Positions 1 to 6,592 of a stretch of DNA of 6,852 nucleotides are shown here, piece by piece (within the stretch, counting starts at the first letter, position 1; the number at the start of each line of letters is the position of its first letter). Origin of the DNA: JAPLJQ01 sp037143735. GTDB taxonomy: Bacteria; Desulfobacterota; Syntrophia; Syntrophales; UBA2185. The notes under the pieces are model-generated. The model made no database searches and was not told the origin of the DNA. It was given only the letters and a program-made list of their open reading frames with translations. Location: assembly GCA_037143735.1 (NCBI GenBank), contig JBAWYD010000118.1:1-6852 (forward strand). Reading direction: 5' to 3'. A program made the translations under genes and the position numbers.

Positions 1-90
1 GAGGAATTGACGGTGGACCAAGTCAAAAAGGTGGTTCAAGAGTTCCTTGAGGGGCTCTTTCATTCATCAGTTGATCTACGGAAAGTATGA
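1..90 (+). CDS. C-terminal end of an unidentified convergent gene (partial)
   Basis: Frame 1 of the plus strand is open from the first base to a TGA at 88-90, giving 29 residues that begin EELTVDQVKK and end VDLRKV. The peptide looks like a genuine protein end: an amphipathic helix-like stretch with charged and hydrophobic residues alternating. It runs towards the minus-strand operon, whose last stop codon is only 12 bases away (103-105), so it belongs to a separate transcription unit. The family cannot be identified from so short a tail. A chance open frame of 30 codons is possible, which keeps confidence moderate. Confidence 0.5.
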   Translation, partial: EELTVDQVKKVVQEFLEGLFHSSVDLRKV

Positions 91-102
91 CTATATTATT
101 TT

Positions 103-1257
103 TTAGATCAGTCCCAGGAGGTTAAAAATCTTTTGGAAGCGCATTTCCCATGAATGTTCACGACGGGCACGCCCGAGCCCTTTCTTTCTTATTTCTTCAG
201 CCTTTTCGGGATCTGACAGAAGAAATCGGATTTTTGTAATCAGGTCGTCGAATCCATTGTACGTCACAATCTCAGAACCCGGATCATAAAACTTTTCCAG
301 TTCAGGATGGTACTCTGTGACATAAAGCCCTCCGCTCATGGGAATTTCAAAATCTCTTCCCTTAAGACAATAGGTATCGCTATGACTGATAACGCCTCCG
401 AAGCCGAGGTTGATCTTGCTTTTTGAGTACATGCATACCATGCCTTCCGTTGACAGGTGGCCATTCGGCCATCCGTACCCATAGGCTTCGACATGGATGC
501 CTTGAGATTCAAGTCTTTTGATGGTCTCGGATCGATTTCCATAACATTGGCCGACGAAGGACACATCGATGGTTTTTTTCACATCATACGGTGTATGAAT
601 TTCCGGATTTGCCCCTTCGGGGAGATAGATCGGGGTTGCCCCCTCTACACAGTATTTTTTCACGGCATCTTCCGTGCTTGTCCAGCAGATATCAAAGTGG
701 CGGCAGATATCCCGGGAGCCCGTGGCCTGACCATGTCTGATTTTTCCCACGAAATGTTCCTTGTCGTTCAAGGCTAAATTCACCAGGGGAGCGCCGCAAT
801 TCCTTAATGCTCGAACAGTTTCCGGCGTCACCAGTTCTCCGGAAAGATAGGTAAAGACTACGTCCGTTGTATCCTGTTTCGTCCACTGTTCAACCCGCTT
901 TACAAGACTCCTGTTCATTTCTTCCCTTCCGGAATGATGCCAGTCTTTTTTCTGGTGGTTGAATTGCTCAAACCAGTCGTAGTGCCGAACCTGTCCAAAT
1001 TTTTCGAGCGACGGTCGAAGCGCTTCGTTTTCCCAGTTATAGTGGTGGTAAATCGCAAGGATTTTTAAGGAGCCTTTTTCTTTTGGGCGGATACGGGGGA
1101 ACCTGTATTTCATGGCATCCCGGATAAGCTCCTCGTCAGGAATGGTGAAATTGCGCGAAGCAAATGCGGAGTTATAGTAGCGCAGTTCACGTTTCAGCCT
1201 GAGACCATTTTGCCAGATTCGAAATTGTCGCCGGTATTTTTTAAACGGGTCGTTCAT
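103..1257 (-). CDS. CgeB-like group 1 glycosyltransferase
   Basis: This 384-residue protein resembles the CgeB/DUF3880 plus Glyco_trans_1_2 type of GT-B glycosyltransferase, which transfers a sugar from a nucleotide donor. Recognisable parts are a Rossmann-like start (LKILAIYHHYNWENEAL, about 65-81), the mid-protein DVSFVGQCYGNR (231-242), GYGW (260-263), and the donor-site region KGRDFEIPMSGGLYVTEYHP (about 299-318). The tail (about 350-384) has the LSDPEKAEEIRKKG and HSWEMRFQKI pattern typical of the family end. No signal peptide or membrane span is visible, so it is probably cytoplasmic. The frame extends upstream to an ATG at 1353, but that start would overlap the previous gene by 62 bases and add 32 residues of non-family-like sequence. 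I prefer the ATG at 1257, 34 bases after the upstream stop. Neither start has a good Shine-Dalgarno. It is the last gene of the operon. Donor and acceptor are unknown. Confidence 0.85.
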   Translation of the reverse strand: MNDPFKKYRRQFRIWQNGLRLKRELRYYNSAFASRNFTIPDEELIRDAMKYRFPRIRPKEKGSLKILAIYHHYNWENEALRPSLEKFGQVRHYDWFEQFNHQKKDWHHSGREEMNRSLVKRVEQWTKQDTTDVVFTYLSGELVTPETVRALRNCGAPLVNLALNDKEHFVGKIRHGQATGSRDICRHFDICWTSTEDAVKKYCVEGATPIYLPEGANPEIHTPYDVKKTIDVSFVGQCYGNRSETIKRLESQGIHVEAYGYGWPNGHLSTEGMVCMYSKSKINLGFGGVISHSDTYCLKGRDFEIPMSGGLYVTEYHPELEKFYDPGSEIVTYNGFDDLITKIRFLLSDPEKAEEIRKKGLGRARREHSWEMRFQKIFNLLGLI

Positions 1258-1291
1258 GGTGGTATGAAAGTCAATATATGGAGGTGTCAGC

Positions 1292-2221
1292 TCAGTTCTT
1301 TGTCGTTCTGATAGTATACAGCCTCGATCCGTTCGACTTGTCCACACAGTCATTCATCATGTTCAGGACGTGTCCCGCATCAATGGCGGGAATCGAGAGC
1401 CGCTCCGCCACATCGACACATACGGAGAGGGCCCCTATTCCCGCTCCAACAAGGCAGAGTTCAGTGTCAGGAGGTATCTGTTTCATAATCCCTTCTTTCA
1501 TCGAATCCCAGCGCGTTGCCACGTATTCGGCGGGAATTTCTACGAATGAAATATCCGGGGTACTCGAAAGACGGCCAAACCAGTCAGTACAGGAGTTTCT
1601 GTTGAATTCCGAGTTCATAACACAGATTTTTTTATGATCGACAAGGCGGATAAAATCATCAGAGGTCAGATAGGCATATACGACGTAGAAAGGTACGTAA
1701 TTTTCGGCATTCAGTTCAATTTCATTATGGAAGATAAACTCCAGAAAAGTGGAGGCAGATGAATTTTCTTTTGACTTTCTAAAAAAAGTAAACAATCCCG
1801 CTGCCTTACGATTAATATTTCCCGGAAAAATCAAGGGGGCAATCTTGCCCGATAACGTCAGTGTTTTCAGGGCTGCGATATGTGAAGGCATCACATTTTT
1901 TATAGCGTCAACAGATTCCGCCTGCTGATAGAGACCATTGCAGCTGAGATCACGGTTGTAAAATGCATATTCCCCATCGGCGAAACGAACCACCGGCAAC
2001 GCCTGATGCCTTGTCATGCCCTGCCGGATCGTTTCATGCAGTCTTTCCAGATAAACGTCACCGCTTGACACGGCCCGATGAAAGAGGCAGATTTCCTCAT
2101 CAGCCATTTCCGGTTTGTTGATCTCAAGGACTGGCCTGTTGTCGATATCTGTCAATAGCAGCCTTGTAAAATGAAACTGACGGCTGTCGAGCAACTGCCT
2201 CATGTCGTTTGTTTTCACCAT
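1292..2221 (-). CDS. GT-D fold (DUF1792-like) glycosyltransferase
   Basis: This 309-residue protein matches the pattern of GT-D-fold glycosyltransferases. It has VVRFADGEYAFYN at about 77-89, whose DGE (82-84) corresponds to the family's metal-binding DxE motif. Near the C-terminus is LCLVGAGIGALSVCVDVAER followed by IPAIDAGHVL (256-286), the typical glycine-rich strand-helix and the D-x-G-H end. In characterised members the enzyme adds glucose from UDP-glucose to a glycan; the donor here is inferred only to be a nucleotide sugar. The first roughly 70 residues precede the catalytic core and are not assigned. The ATG at 2221 overlaps the end of the SxtJ-like gene by 7 bases (shared ATGGTGA). 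A GTG at 2218 and an ATG at 2203 are alternative starts. There is no clear Shine-Dalgarno, so translation is probably coupled to the upstream gene. A general GT family call is firmer than the substrate. Confidence 0.8.
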   Translation of the reverse strand: MVKTNDMRQLLDSRQFHFTRLLLTDIDNRPVLEINKPEMADEEICLFHRAVSSGDVYLERLHETIRQGMTRHQALPVVRFADGEYAFYNRDLSCNGLYQQAESVDAIKNVMPSHIAALKTLTLSGKIAPLIFPGNINRKAAGLFTFFRKSKENSSASTFLEFIFHNEIELNAENYVPFYVVYAYLTSDDFIRLVDHKKICVMNSEFNRNSCTDWFGRLSSTPDISFVEIPAEYVATRWDSMKEGIMKQIPPDTELCLVGAGIGALSVCVDVAERLSIPAIDAGHVLNMMNDCVDKSNGSRLYTIRTTKN

Positions 2222-2580
2222 AATTTTTCAAAATCACTTTTTGTAAATGATTTATTCACATCATCGAAATAACTCTGCCGCTGATTTTTCCTGAAATGGT
2301 TCACCAGTTCCTGGTTAAAGAAACGGTAAACAAGGGCGATGGGTGTCAGAACTATAAAAAATATAACACTCAGGATGATCTTTGAATTAAAATTTCCCAC
2401 AATCACGGCCAATTTCATCCAGTATTCTGCAATCCAGGACGTAATCCGGCTTTCAAAGGCATTGCCGATAGCGAGAAGAAACGCGACCCACAGCAGCCAG
2501 TTGATGCTGAAGACCAGGTAGCCGATTAAAAAGGCCAGCGTAAGGACATTAACGGTCTTGAAGGTATCGATTTGATTCAT
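2215..2580 (-). CDS. SxtJ-family small membrane protein
   Basis: The protein has 121 residues. The N-terminal two thirds are hydrophobic: roughly 12-28 (VLTLAFLIGYLVFS), 29-40 (WLLWVAFLLAIGN) and 68-90 (KIILSVIFFIVLTPIALVYRFF). A short polar C-terminal tail follows, containing SYFDDVN and ending FEKLW. This layout matches SxtJ-family proteins, named from the saxitoxin cluster and often found beside NodU-type carbamoyltransferases. The function is unknown; it is probably an inner-membrane partner in the carbamoylation or polysaccharide step. An in-frame ATG at 2586 would add two residues (MPM). I chose the ATG at 2580 because the only Shine-Dalgarno-like AGGT (2588-2591) lies 7 bases from it and just 1 base from the ATG at 2586. 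The gene follows the DUF5989-like gene directly and overlaps the GT-D gene by 7 bases. Confidence 0.82.
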   Translation of the reverse strand: MNQIDTFKTVNVLTLAFLIGYLVFSINWLLWVAFLLAIGNAFESRITSWIAEYWMKLAVIVGNFNSKIILSVIFFIVLTPIALVYRFFNQELVNHFRKNQRQSYFDDVNKSFTKSDFEKLW

Positions 2581-2587
2581 GGGCATG

Positions 2588-2591
2588 ACCT
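2588..2591 (-). promoter_or_regulatory. Ribosome binding site deciding the SxtJ-like start
   Basis: The minus strand reads TTTTAGGTCATGCCCATG here. AGGT is spaced 7 bases from the second ATG (2580) but only 1 base from the first (2586), which favours the second as the true start. The motif overlaps the TAG stop of the preceding 48-codon gene, so termination and re-initiation may be coupled. Confidence 0.45.
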
Positions 2592-2736
2592 AAAACAGTG
2601 TATAGATAAAAGGAGCAACGGCCGTACCACTGGAAAAAATCAGAAGCCCGATCAAAAGCAGCATGACAATCATGGGTAGCAGCCACCATTTTTTTCTTTC
2701 CTTCAAAAACCCCCAAAGATCTCTCAATATTTCCAT
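2590..2736 (-). CDS. DUF5989-like single-span membrane microprotein (48 aa)
   Basis: Direct reading of the minus strand gives a 48-residue protein starting MEILRDLWGFLKERKKWW, continuing with a hydrophobic span LLPMIVMLLLIGLLIF (about 19-34), and ending SSGTAVAPFIYTLF. This is the characteristic shape of the DUF5989 family: a short basic amphipathic start, one membrane helix, and an SSGTAVAPFIYTLF-like end. The family is commonly found next to NodU-type carbamoyltransferases and SxtJ proteins. Its function is unknown; by position and size it is probably equivalent to SxtK of the saxitoxin cluster. A partial Shine-Dalgarno AAGAG (2743-2747) lies 6 bases before the ATG. The gene starts 24 bases after the SGNH gene stops and ends at the start region of the SxtJ-like gene. 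An overlapping 64-codon frame (2549-2743) is a shadow of this gene. Confidence 0.9.
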   Translation of the reverse strand: MEILRDLWGFLKERKKWWLLPMIVMLLLIGLLIFSSGTAVAPFIYTLF

Positions 2737-2760
2737 ATATCACTCTTTACCTTCAATTTA

Positions 2761-3804
2761 TTATTGCAACCGGATGTTTTTTAAAAGGACATCGGCGATC
2801 ACCTGATGACCATCCCGGTTCAAATGATCGTCAAGGACATAAAAATGGTCATCACTGAGAATGTTCGAGAAGTCCAATACAAGCATATTTTTGATATAAT
2901 GGGGATAGTCTCCTGTGGCAATTCTTTTTTTCAATGCCTCGGGAAACGCCTTGTTATCATCAGGATTCCTTCCATTCATGGCGAAGACAATAATCTGAAC
3001 ATTTTTTAAATCAAGCTGACTGTGGATGATGGCATTGATAAACAGATCCAGGTCATCTTTGTCAATCGGTTTACCCTCCGTTGTCCGGTGACGTTTGAAT
3101 TCGTCTATTCGCTTCCCAATCTCCATCATCAGATACTTTCCGAAAAAATAGGTTTTGGGTCGATTGTCCACATCCGCATAACGGTGATATTCCGCTTCAC
3201 TCATGGTGTTGGGCAATGCGTTGTGGTTGAGATAAAATGCTTTATTCTCATCGTAATCATTTTCGCAATACTGAATAATCAGGTATTGAAGACGATCGGT
3301 TGGAACCCGCCGGAGAATCATCATTTCCCTTGCTGTGCCATAGGAGGAAACAGCGGCGTTCAAAACCTTAAGCCCGGTTTTTTGTTCGACCCGTTGAGCA
3401 AAGGCTTCCTCCTGATCCACGCCCCATCCCATGGCAAAGGAATCCCCTGTCACGATGATCCGGGGGTGATCCAAAGACTTTTCATCATCTCTGACACCCA
3501 GGCTGTTGACAACATACCGGTTGCTGAATTCTTTCCCGGAAAATGTACACAGGCCCGGCTTTAGTGTGTATCCGAGACCTTCATCAAACTTTGCGCAGTC
3601 AGACGAGAATTGTATCACGTGACGGTCACCCGTGTTGTATAAGTAGCCGATGCTGTTCCTGGTCCGCATCGGGAATTTCTTCAGCAGGGATGGGTTGCGA
3701 ATAAGAAGAAGAATATAAGACTCATAGAGCGCCAGTAAAAGGATGATTATAAACAGATTAAACAGAATAACTTTGATGACTTTTTTTATCTTAATCCAGT
3801 CCAT
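2761..3804 (-). CDS. Membrane-anchored SGNH/GDSL-like hydrolase or acyltransferase
   Basis: This 347-residue protein has an N-terminal membrane anchor (about 9-35, basic residues before it), placing the main domain outside the cytoplasm if it follows the positive-inside rule. The SGNH blocks can be followed: IIVTGDSFAMGWG (116-128) with the nucleophile Ser122; NAAVSSYGT (149-157) with the block II glycine at 156; QYCENDYDEN (178-187) with the block III asparagine Asn182; and LDDHLNRDGHQVIAD (324-338) carrying the catalytic Asp/His, probably Asp325 and His327. Such proteins in glycan loci act as esterases or O-acyltransferases; the reaction here is not known. The ATG at 3804 is preferred because GGCGGGA (3810-3816) lies 5 bases upstream; a longer frame from 3879 would overlap the carbamoyltransferase by 89 bases. 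With the chosen start the overlap is 14 bases, which suggests translational coupling. Confidence 0.85.
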   Translation of the reverse strand: MDWIKIKKVIKVILFNLFIIILLLALYESYILLLIRNPSLLKKFPMRTRNSIGYLYNTGDRHVIQFSSDCAKFDEGLGYTLKPGLCTFSGKEFSNRYVVNSLGVRDDEKSLDHPRIIVTGDSFAMGWGVDQEEAFAQRVEQKTGLKVLNAAVSSYGTAREMMILRRVPTDRLQYLIIQYCENDYDENKAFYLNHNALPNTMSEAEYHRYADVDNRPKTYFFGKYLMMEIGKRIDEFKRHRTTEGKPIDKDDLDLFINAIIHSQLDLKNVQIIVFAMNGRNPDDNKAFPEALKKRIATGDYPHYIKNMLVLDFSNILSDDHFYVLDDHLNRDGHQVIADVLLKNIRLQ

Positions 3805-5653
3805 ACGATTCCCGCCAGTCGCTTTCTTCCCGCCACTTTGGCTGCTCTGTCTTGTCGAAAATGACATCACCCATGACAAGGTAATCCATATCCGTTCTCA
3901 TGAAGCATTTGTAGGCATCCCCCGGATCACAGACGATCGGTTCACCCCTCACGTTAAAACTTGTATTCACAAGCACACCACATCCCGTTTTTTCCTTGAA
4001 AGCCTTTAATAATGCCCAGAATCGGGGATTGGTTTCCTTATGGACTGTCTGCAACCGTGCCGAGTAGTCGAGATGGGTAATGGCTGGAACATCGGATCTT
4101 ACATAATAGAGTTTATCCCGAATCGGCTGTTGATGATAGTCTTCGGGCAGGGGATTCCGTCGCGTTTTCTGAACATCGGCGACGAGAAGCATATATGGAG
4201 AAGGGTTTCCCATCTCAAAATAGGTCTGGACATCTTCATACCGAACGGACGGGGCGAAGGGGCGGAAACTTTCCCTGAATTTGATTTTTAAATTTAACCG
4301 TTTTTGCATATCCTTATTTCTTGCGTCACCCAGGATGCTGCGGTTGCCAAGCGCCCGGGGACCCCACTCCATCCGCCCCTGAAACCAGCCGACCGCCTTC
4401 CCCCGTGACAGGTATTCCGCAACGGTCTTATACAGCACCTCAGGATCTTCATAATAATGATGGGGAGCTTTATATTGCCGCGCTGTCACCCGGATGTCGA
4501 GTTCGCTGAATTCCGGCCCCAAGTAAGCGCCCTGCATCCTGTCTGCATCGGACGTAACCGCTCGCGGCTGATTGAAATACATGTGGTAAGCGGCATATGC
4601 GGCGCCAAGAGCGCCGCCGGCGTCTCCTGCCGCCGACTGGATCCAGATGTCATTGAAAACACCTTTTTTCAGGAGATTCCCATTGGCGACGCAGTTCAAT
4701 GCGACCCCTCCGGAAAGACAAAGGGTTCCGGCACCGGTCAACTTTTTGGCCGTTTTTGCCATCTTCAATACAATCTCTTCCGTGACCTGTTGTATGGCGA
4801 AAGCGAGATCGCCGTGGCACTGTTCAATTTCCGACTCAGCATTTCGGCGAGGCAACCCAAATAATTGTTCCCACTTTCTGTCGTCAACCATACTCAAGCC
4901 GGTGGCATAATCAAAATATTCCTGATTCAGCCAGATGGAGCCGTCCTCCTTGATATCAACAAGGTGTTCACGGATGACGGCCATATACTTGCGTGCCCGG
5001 TCCGATTCAGGGTCGCCGTAGGGGGCGAGTCCCATGAGTTTATATTCCCCTGAATTAACCCTGAACCCCAGATAATAGGTAAATGCGGAATACAGCAGGC
5101 CAACGGAATGGGGGAATTTCATTTCCTTCAGCACACTGATGCCGTTGTCTTTTCCGAATCCGATTGATGCCGTTGCCCACTCGCCAACTCCATCAATCGT
5201 AAGAATGGCCGATTCCCGATACGGGGAAGGGAAGAAAGCACTGGCGGCATGGGAAAGATGATGATCGGTGAACAGCAGTTTTATTTCATCAAGATTTATG
5301 TGTTCGATTTTTGCCAGTTCCTCCCGGATCAGCTTTTTTAGAAAAAGCTTTTCCTTGACCCAAACGGGAATGGCCGACAGAAATGATTTTAATCCCCCCG
5401 GAGCAAAAGCATAATAGGTTTCGAGAAGCCTTTCAAATTTCAGAAAGGGTTTGTCGTAAAAAACAACAGCATCCAGCTCAGGCAGGGATAAACCACCATA
5501 CTGCAGACAGAACTTTACGGCCTGACCTGGAAAAGAAGAATCATGCTTTTTGCGGGTAAAGCGCTCTTCCTGGGCGGCTGCAACAATTTCCCCGTCCTTC
5601 AACAACGCGGCGGCAGAATCGTGATAAAATGCGGATATGCCTAATATGTTCAT
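3791..5653 (-). CDS. NodU/CmcH/TobZ-type O-carbamoyltransferase
   Basis: This 620-residue protein has the full length and both domains of the family. The N-terminal Kae1-like domain opens with MNILGISAFYHDSAAAL and has EERFTRKKHD (29-38), the metal-binding HxxxH in DHHLSHA (His131 and His135), the IDGVGE aspartate Asp154, GEYKLMGLAPYG (202-213) and the nucleotide-binding SGGVALNC (314-321). The C-terminal carbamoyltransferase domain has WFQGRMEWGPRALGNRSIL (423-441), SFRPFAPS (462-469) and VNTSFNVRGEPIVC (562-575). The family makes carbamoyl-AMP from carbamoyl phosphate and ATP, then transfers the carbamoyl group to a hydroxyl, often on a sugar. Here the acceptor is presumably a sugar in a surface glycan or its lipid-linked or nucleotide-linked precursor. 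The start codon shares ATGA with the stop of the GT2 gene (4-base overlap), with an AGGA 8 bases upstream. No signal peptide, so cytoplasmic. All key residues seen are intact. Confidence 0.96.
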   Translation of the reverse strand: MNILGISAFYHDSAAALLKDGEIVAAAQEERFTRKKHDSSFPGQAVKFCLQYGGLSLPELDAVVFYDKPFLKFERLLETYYAFAPGGLKSFLSAIPVWVKEKLFLKKLIREELAKIEHINLDEIKLLFTDHHLSHAASAFFPSPYRESAILTIDGVGEWATASIGFGKDNGISVLKEMKFPHSVGLLYSAFTYYLGFRVNSGEYKLMGLAPYGDPESDRARKYMAVIREHLVDIKEDGSIWLNQEYFDYATGLSMVDDRKWEQLFGLPRRNAESEIEQCHGDLAFAIQQVTEEIVLKMAKTAKKLTGAGTLCLSGGVALNCVANGNLLKKGVFNDIWIQSAAGDAGGALGAAYAAYHMYFNQPRAVTSDADRMQGAYLGPEFSELDIRVTARQYKAPHHYYEDPEVLYKTVAEYLSRGKAVGWFQGRMEWGPRALGNRSILGDARNKDMQKRLNLKIKFRESFRPFAPSVRYEDVQTYFEMGNPSPYMLLVADVQKTRRNPLPEDYHQQPIRDKLYYVRSDVPAITHLDYSARLQTVHKETNPRFWALLKAFKEKTGCGVLVNTSFNVRGEPIVCDPGDAYKCFMRTDMDYLVMGDVIFDKTEQPKWREESDWRESYGLD

Positions 5654-6555
5654 ATATTATATCCTGCCTCGCGATTGATTGCCTCGTATTTGGTCAATTT
5701 CTCATGGGCTTTTGTCTTATCTTTCACAAAGGGCATGGTCAACTTCAGCGTGGCAATCCGCCAGTGCGCCTTCCGCAAGTCATCTTGCCTGATACGGGCA
5801 ATGGTTTCCGGAAGGTAATGCTTTCGATAAAACAGATACTCCGCCCTGACTTTTTTCCCCCACTTTTCTGCAGAGGTGGATTGACGTTCACTTTGTCCGC
5901 CAAGATGAGTCACGACGGCATCGTCAATATAGCCGATTTCATAGCCCAATTTCCGGATACGGAGGCACAGATCCTGATCTTCGCCATACAGGAAGAAGTC
6001 TTCATCGAACCCTCCGGTTTTCAGAACGATTTCCCGTCCGGCGATCATGCCGGCGCCAAGGACGCAGGCGATTTTCCCATTCAATCCGGATAGTTCTCCT
6101 CTCGTATATTTCTCACCAGGATACCGATAAGAAACGGACTCCTGCAGGGTTCCATCGGGATTGATGATTTTCATGCCAGCCAGACCAATACGGGGATGAT
6201 CATCCATGAAAGAAATGGCATTTTTGAGGGTGTCCGCCATGATCTGCGTATCCGGATTAAGAAATAGAATGTAACGTCCATGACAATCAGTCAGCACCTG
6301 ATTATTGGCCGTGGCAAACCCTCTGTTTTTTTCGTTCACAATGAGATGAACCCAGGGGAAATGGTTCCTTACAATTTCTGCAGTCCCATCATTGGATGCA
6401 TTGTCCACCACGAATATTTCTTTCCCGGCGTCGGTTTTATCGACGGAATTCAGACAGGATTCAATAAGGTCAGCCGTATTGTAAGAAACTATAATGATCG
6501 ACAGGTCCATCATTCTATTGCCATATTTTTCTTTTTTACGAGTGTCGTTGTTCAT
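5650..6555 (-). CDS. GT2 family glycosyltransferase (rhamnosyltransferase-like)
   Basis: This 301-residue inverting glycosyltransferase has a GT-A fold. It shows the entry strand LSIIIVSYN (18-26), VVDNASNDGT (49-58) with the nucleotide-binding Asp51, NRGFATANN (77-85), the DxD-equivalent NPDT (100-103), and GGFDEDFFLYGEDQDLCLRI (181-200), whose ED pair holds the likely catalytic base, followed by THLGGQS (216-222). This set is typical of WbbL-like rhamnosyltransferases, but the sugar cannot be read from sequence. No membrane spans are apparent; the lysine- and arginine-rich C-terminal part may sit on the membrane. The first ATG (6555) is used; ATGs at 6513 and 6510 would begin nearer the conserved first strand (MMDLSIII) and are plausible. 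None has a strong Shine-Dalgarno. It lies 37 bases after the GT4 gene and overlaps the carbamoyltransferase by 4 bases. Confidence 0.93.
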   Translation of the reverse strand: MNNDTRKKEKYGNRMMDLSIIIVSYNTADLIESCLNSVDKTDAGKEIFVVDNASNDGTAEIVRNHFPWVHLIVNEKNRGFATANNQVLTDCHGRYILFLNPDTQIMADTLKNAISFMDDHPRIGLAGMKIINPDGTLQESVSYRYPGEKYTRGELSGLNGKIACVLGAGMIAGREIVLKTGGFDEDFFLYGEDQDLCLRIRKLGYEIGYIDDAVVTHLGGQSERQSTSAEKWGKKVRAEYLFYRKHYLPETIARIRQDDLRKAHWRIATLKLTMPFVKDKTKAHEKLTKYEAINREAGYNI

Positions 6556-6581
6556 GCATCCAGAAATTCAGGCATCGTGTT

Positions 6582-6587
6582 ATTATA
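6582..6587 (-). promoter_or_regulatory. Possible -10 element between the GT4 and GT2 genes
   Basis: The minus strand has a perfect TATAAT in the 37-base gap before the GT2 gene, 26 bases upstream of its first ATG. No good -35 match is seen 16-19 bases upstream (best 3 of 6), and there is no TGn extension. It could be an internal promoter for the downstream genes or simply AT-rich spacer. Confidence 0.2.
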
Positions 6588-6592
6588 AAGAA

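Noticed and set aside
38..59. Hairpin AAGAGTTCC / TTGA loop / GGGGCTCTT
   Set aside because: Nine pairs including two G-U pairs form on the plus-strand RNA, but there is no T-run after it, it lies within the coding end of the plus-strand frame, and the minus-strand RNA version has two mismatches. Not convincing as a terminator.
72..110. Seven-base inverted repeat TGATCTA ... TAGATCA spanning both stop codons
   Set aside because: The 25-base loop and short stem make a terminator unlikely; a chance match of this size is expected in a region of this length.
2688..2699. A AAA AAA heptamer in the DUF5989-like gene, a possible -1 frameshift site
   Set aside because: It is explained by the lysine-rich ERKKWW motif. 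Slippage would destroy the membrane helix and give a cysteine- and histidine-containing tail with no recognisable character, and no downstream stimulatory structure was seen.
2549..2743. 64-codon minus-strand frame with a GTG start
   Set aside because: It overlaps the DUF5989-like gene in another frame, lacks family resemblance and runs into the SxtJ-like gene. It is a shadow.
3022..3564. 180-codon plus-strand frame opposite the SGNH gene
   Set aside because: Antisense shadow: the minus-strand frame carries clear SGNH motifs, and the plus-strand product has no recognisable domain.
4457..4864. 135-codon plus-strand frame opposite the carbamoyltransferase
   Set aside because: Antisense shadow; low-complexity mixture of cysteine and arginine residues and no family features.
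5656..5661. TATAAT just before the carbamoyltransferase start
   Set aside because: It encodes the last residues of the GT2 protein (YNI) and sits too close to the ATG for a normal leader; no -35 was identified.
5629..6093. 154-codon plus-strand frame opposite the GT2 gene
   Set aside because: Antisense shadow of a gene with complete GT2 motifs; no recognisable product.
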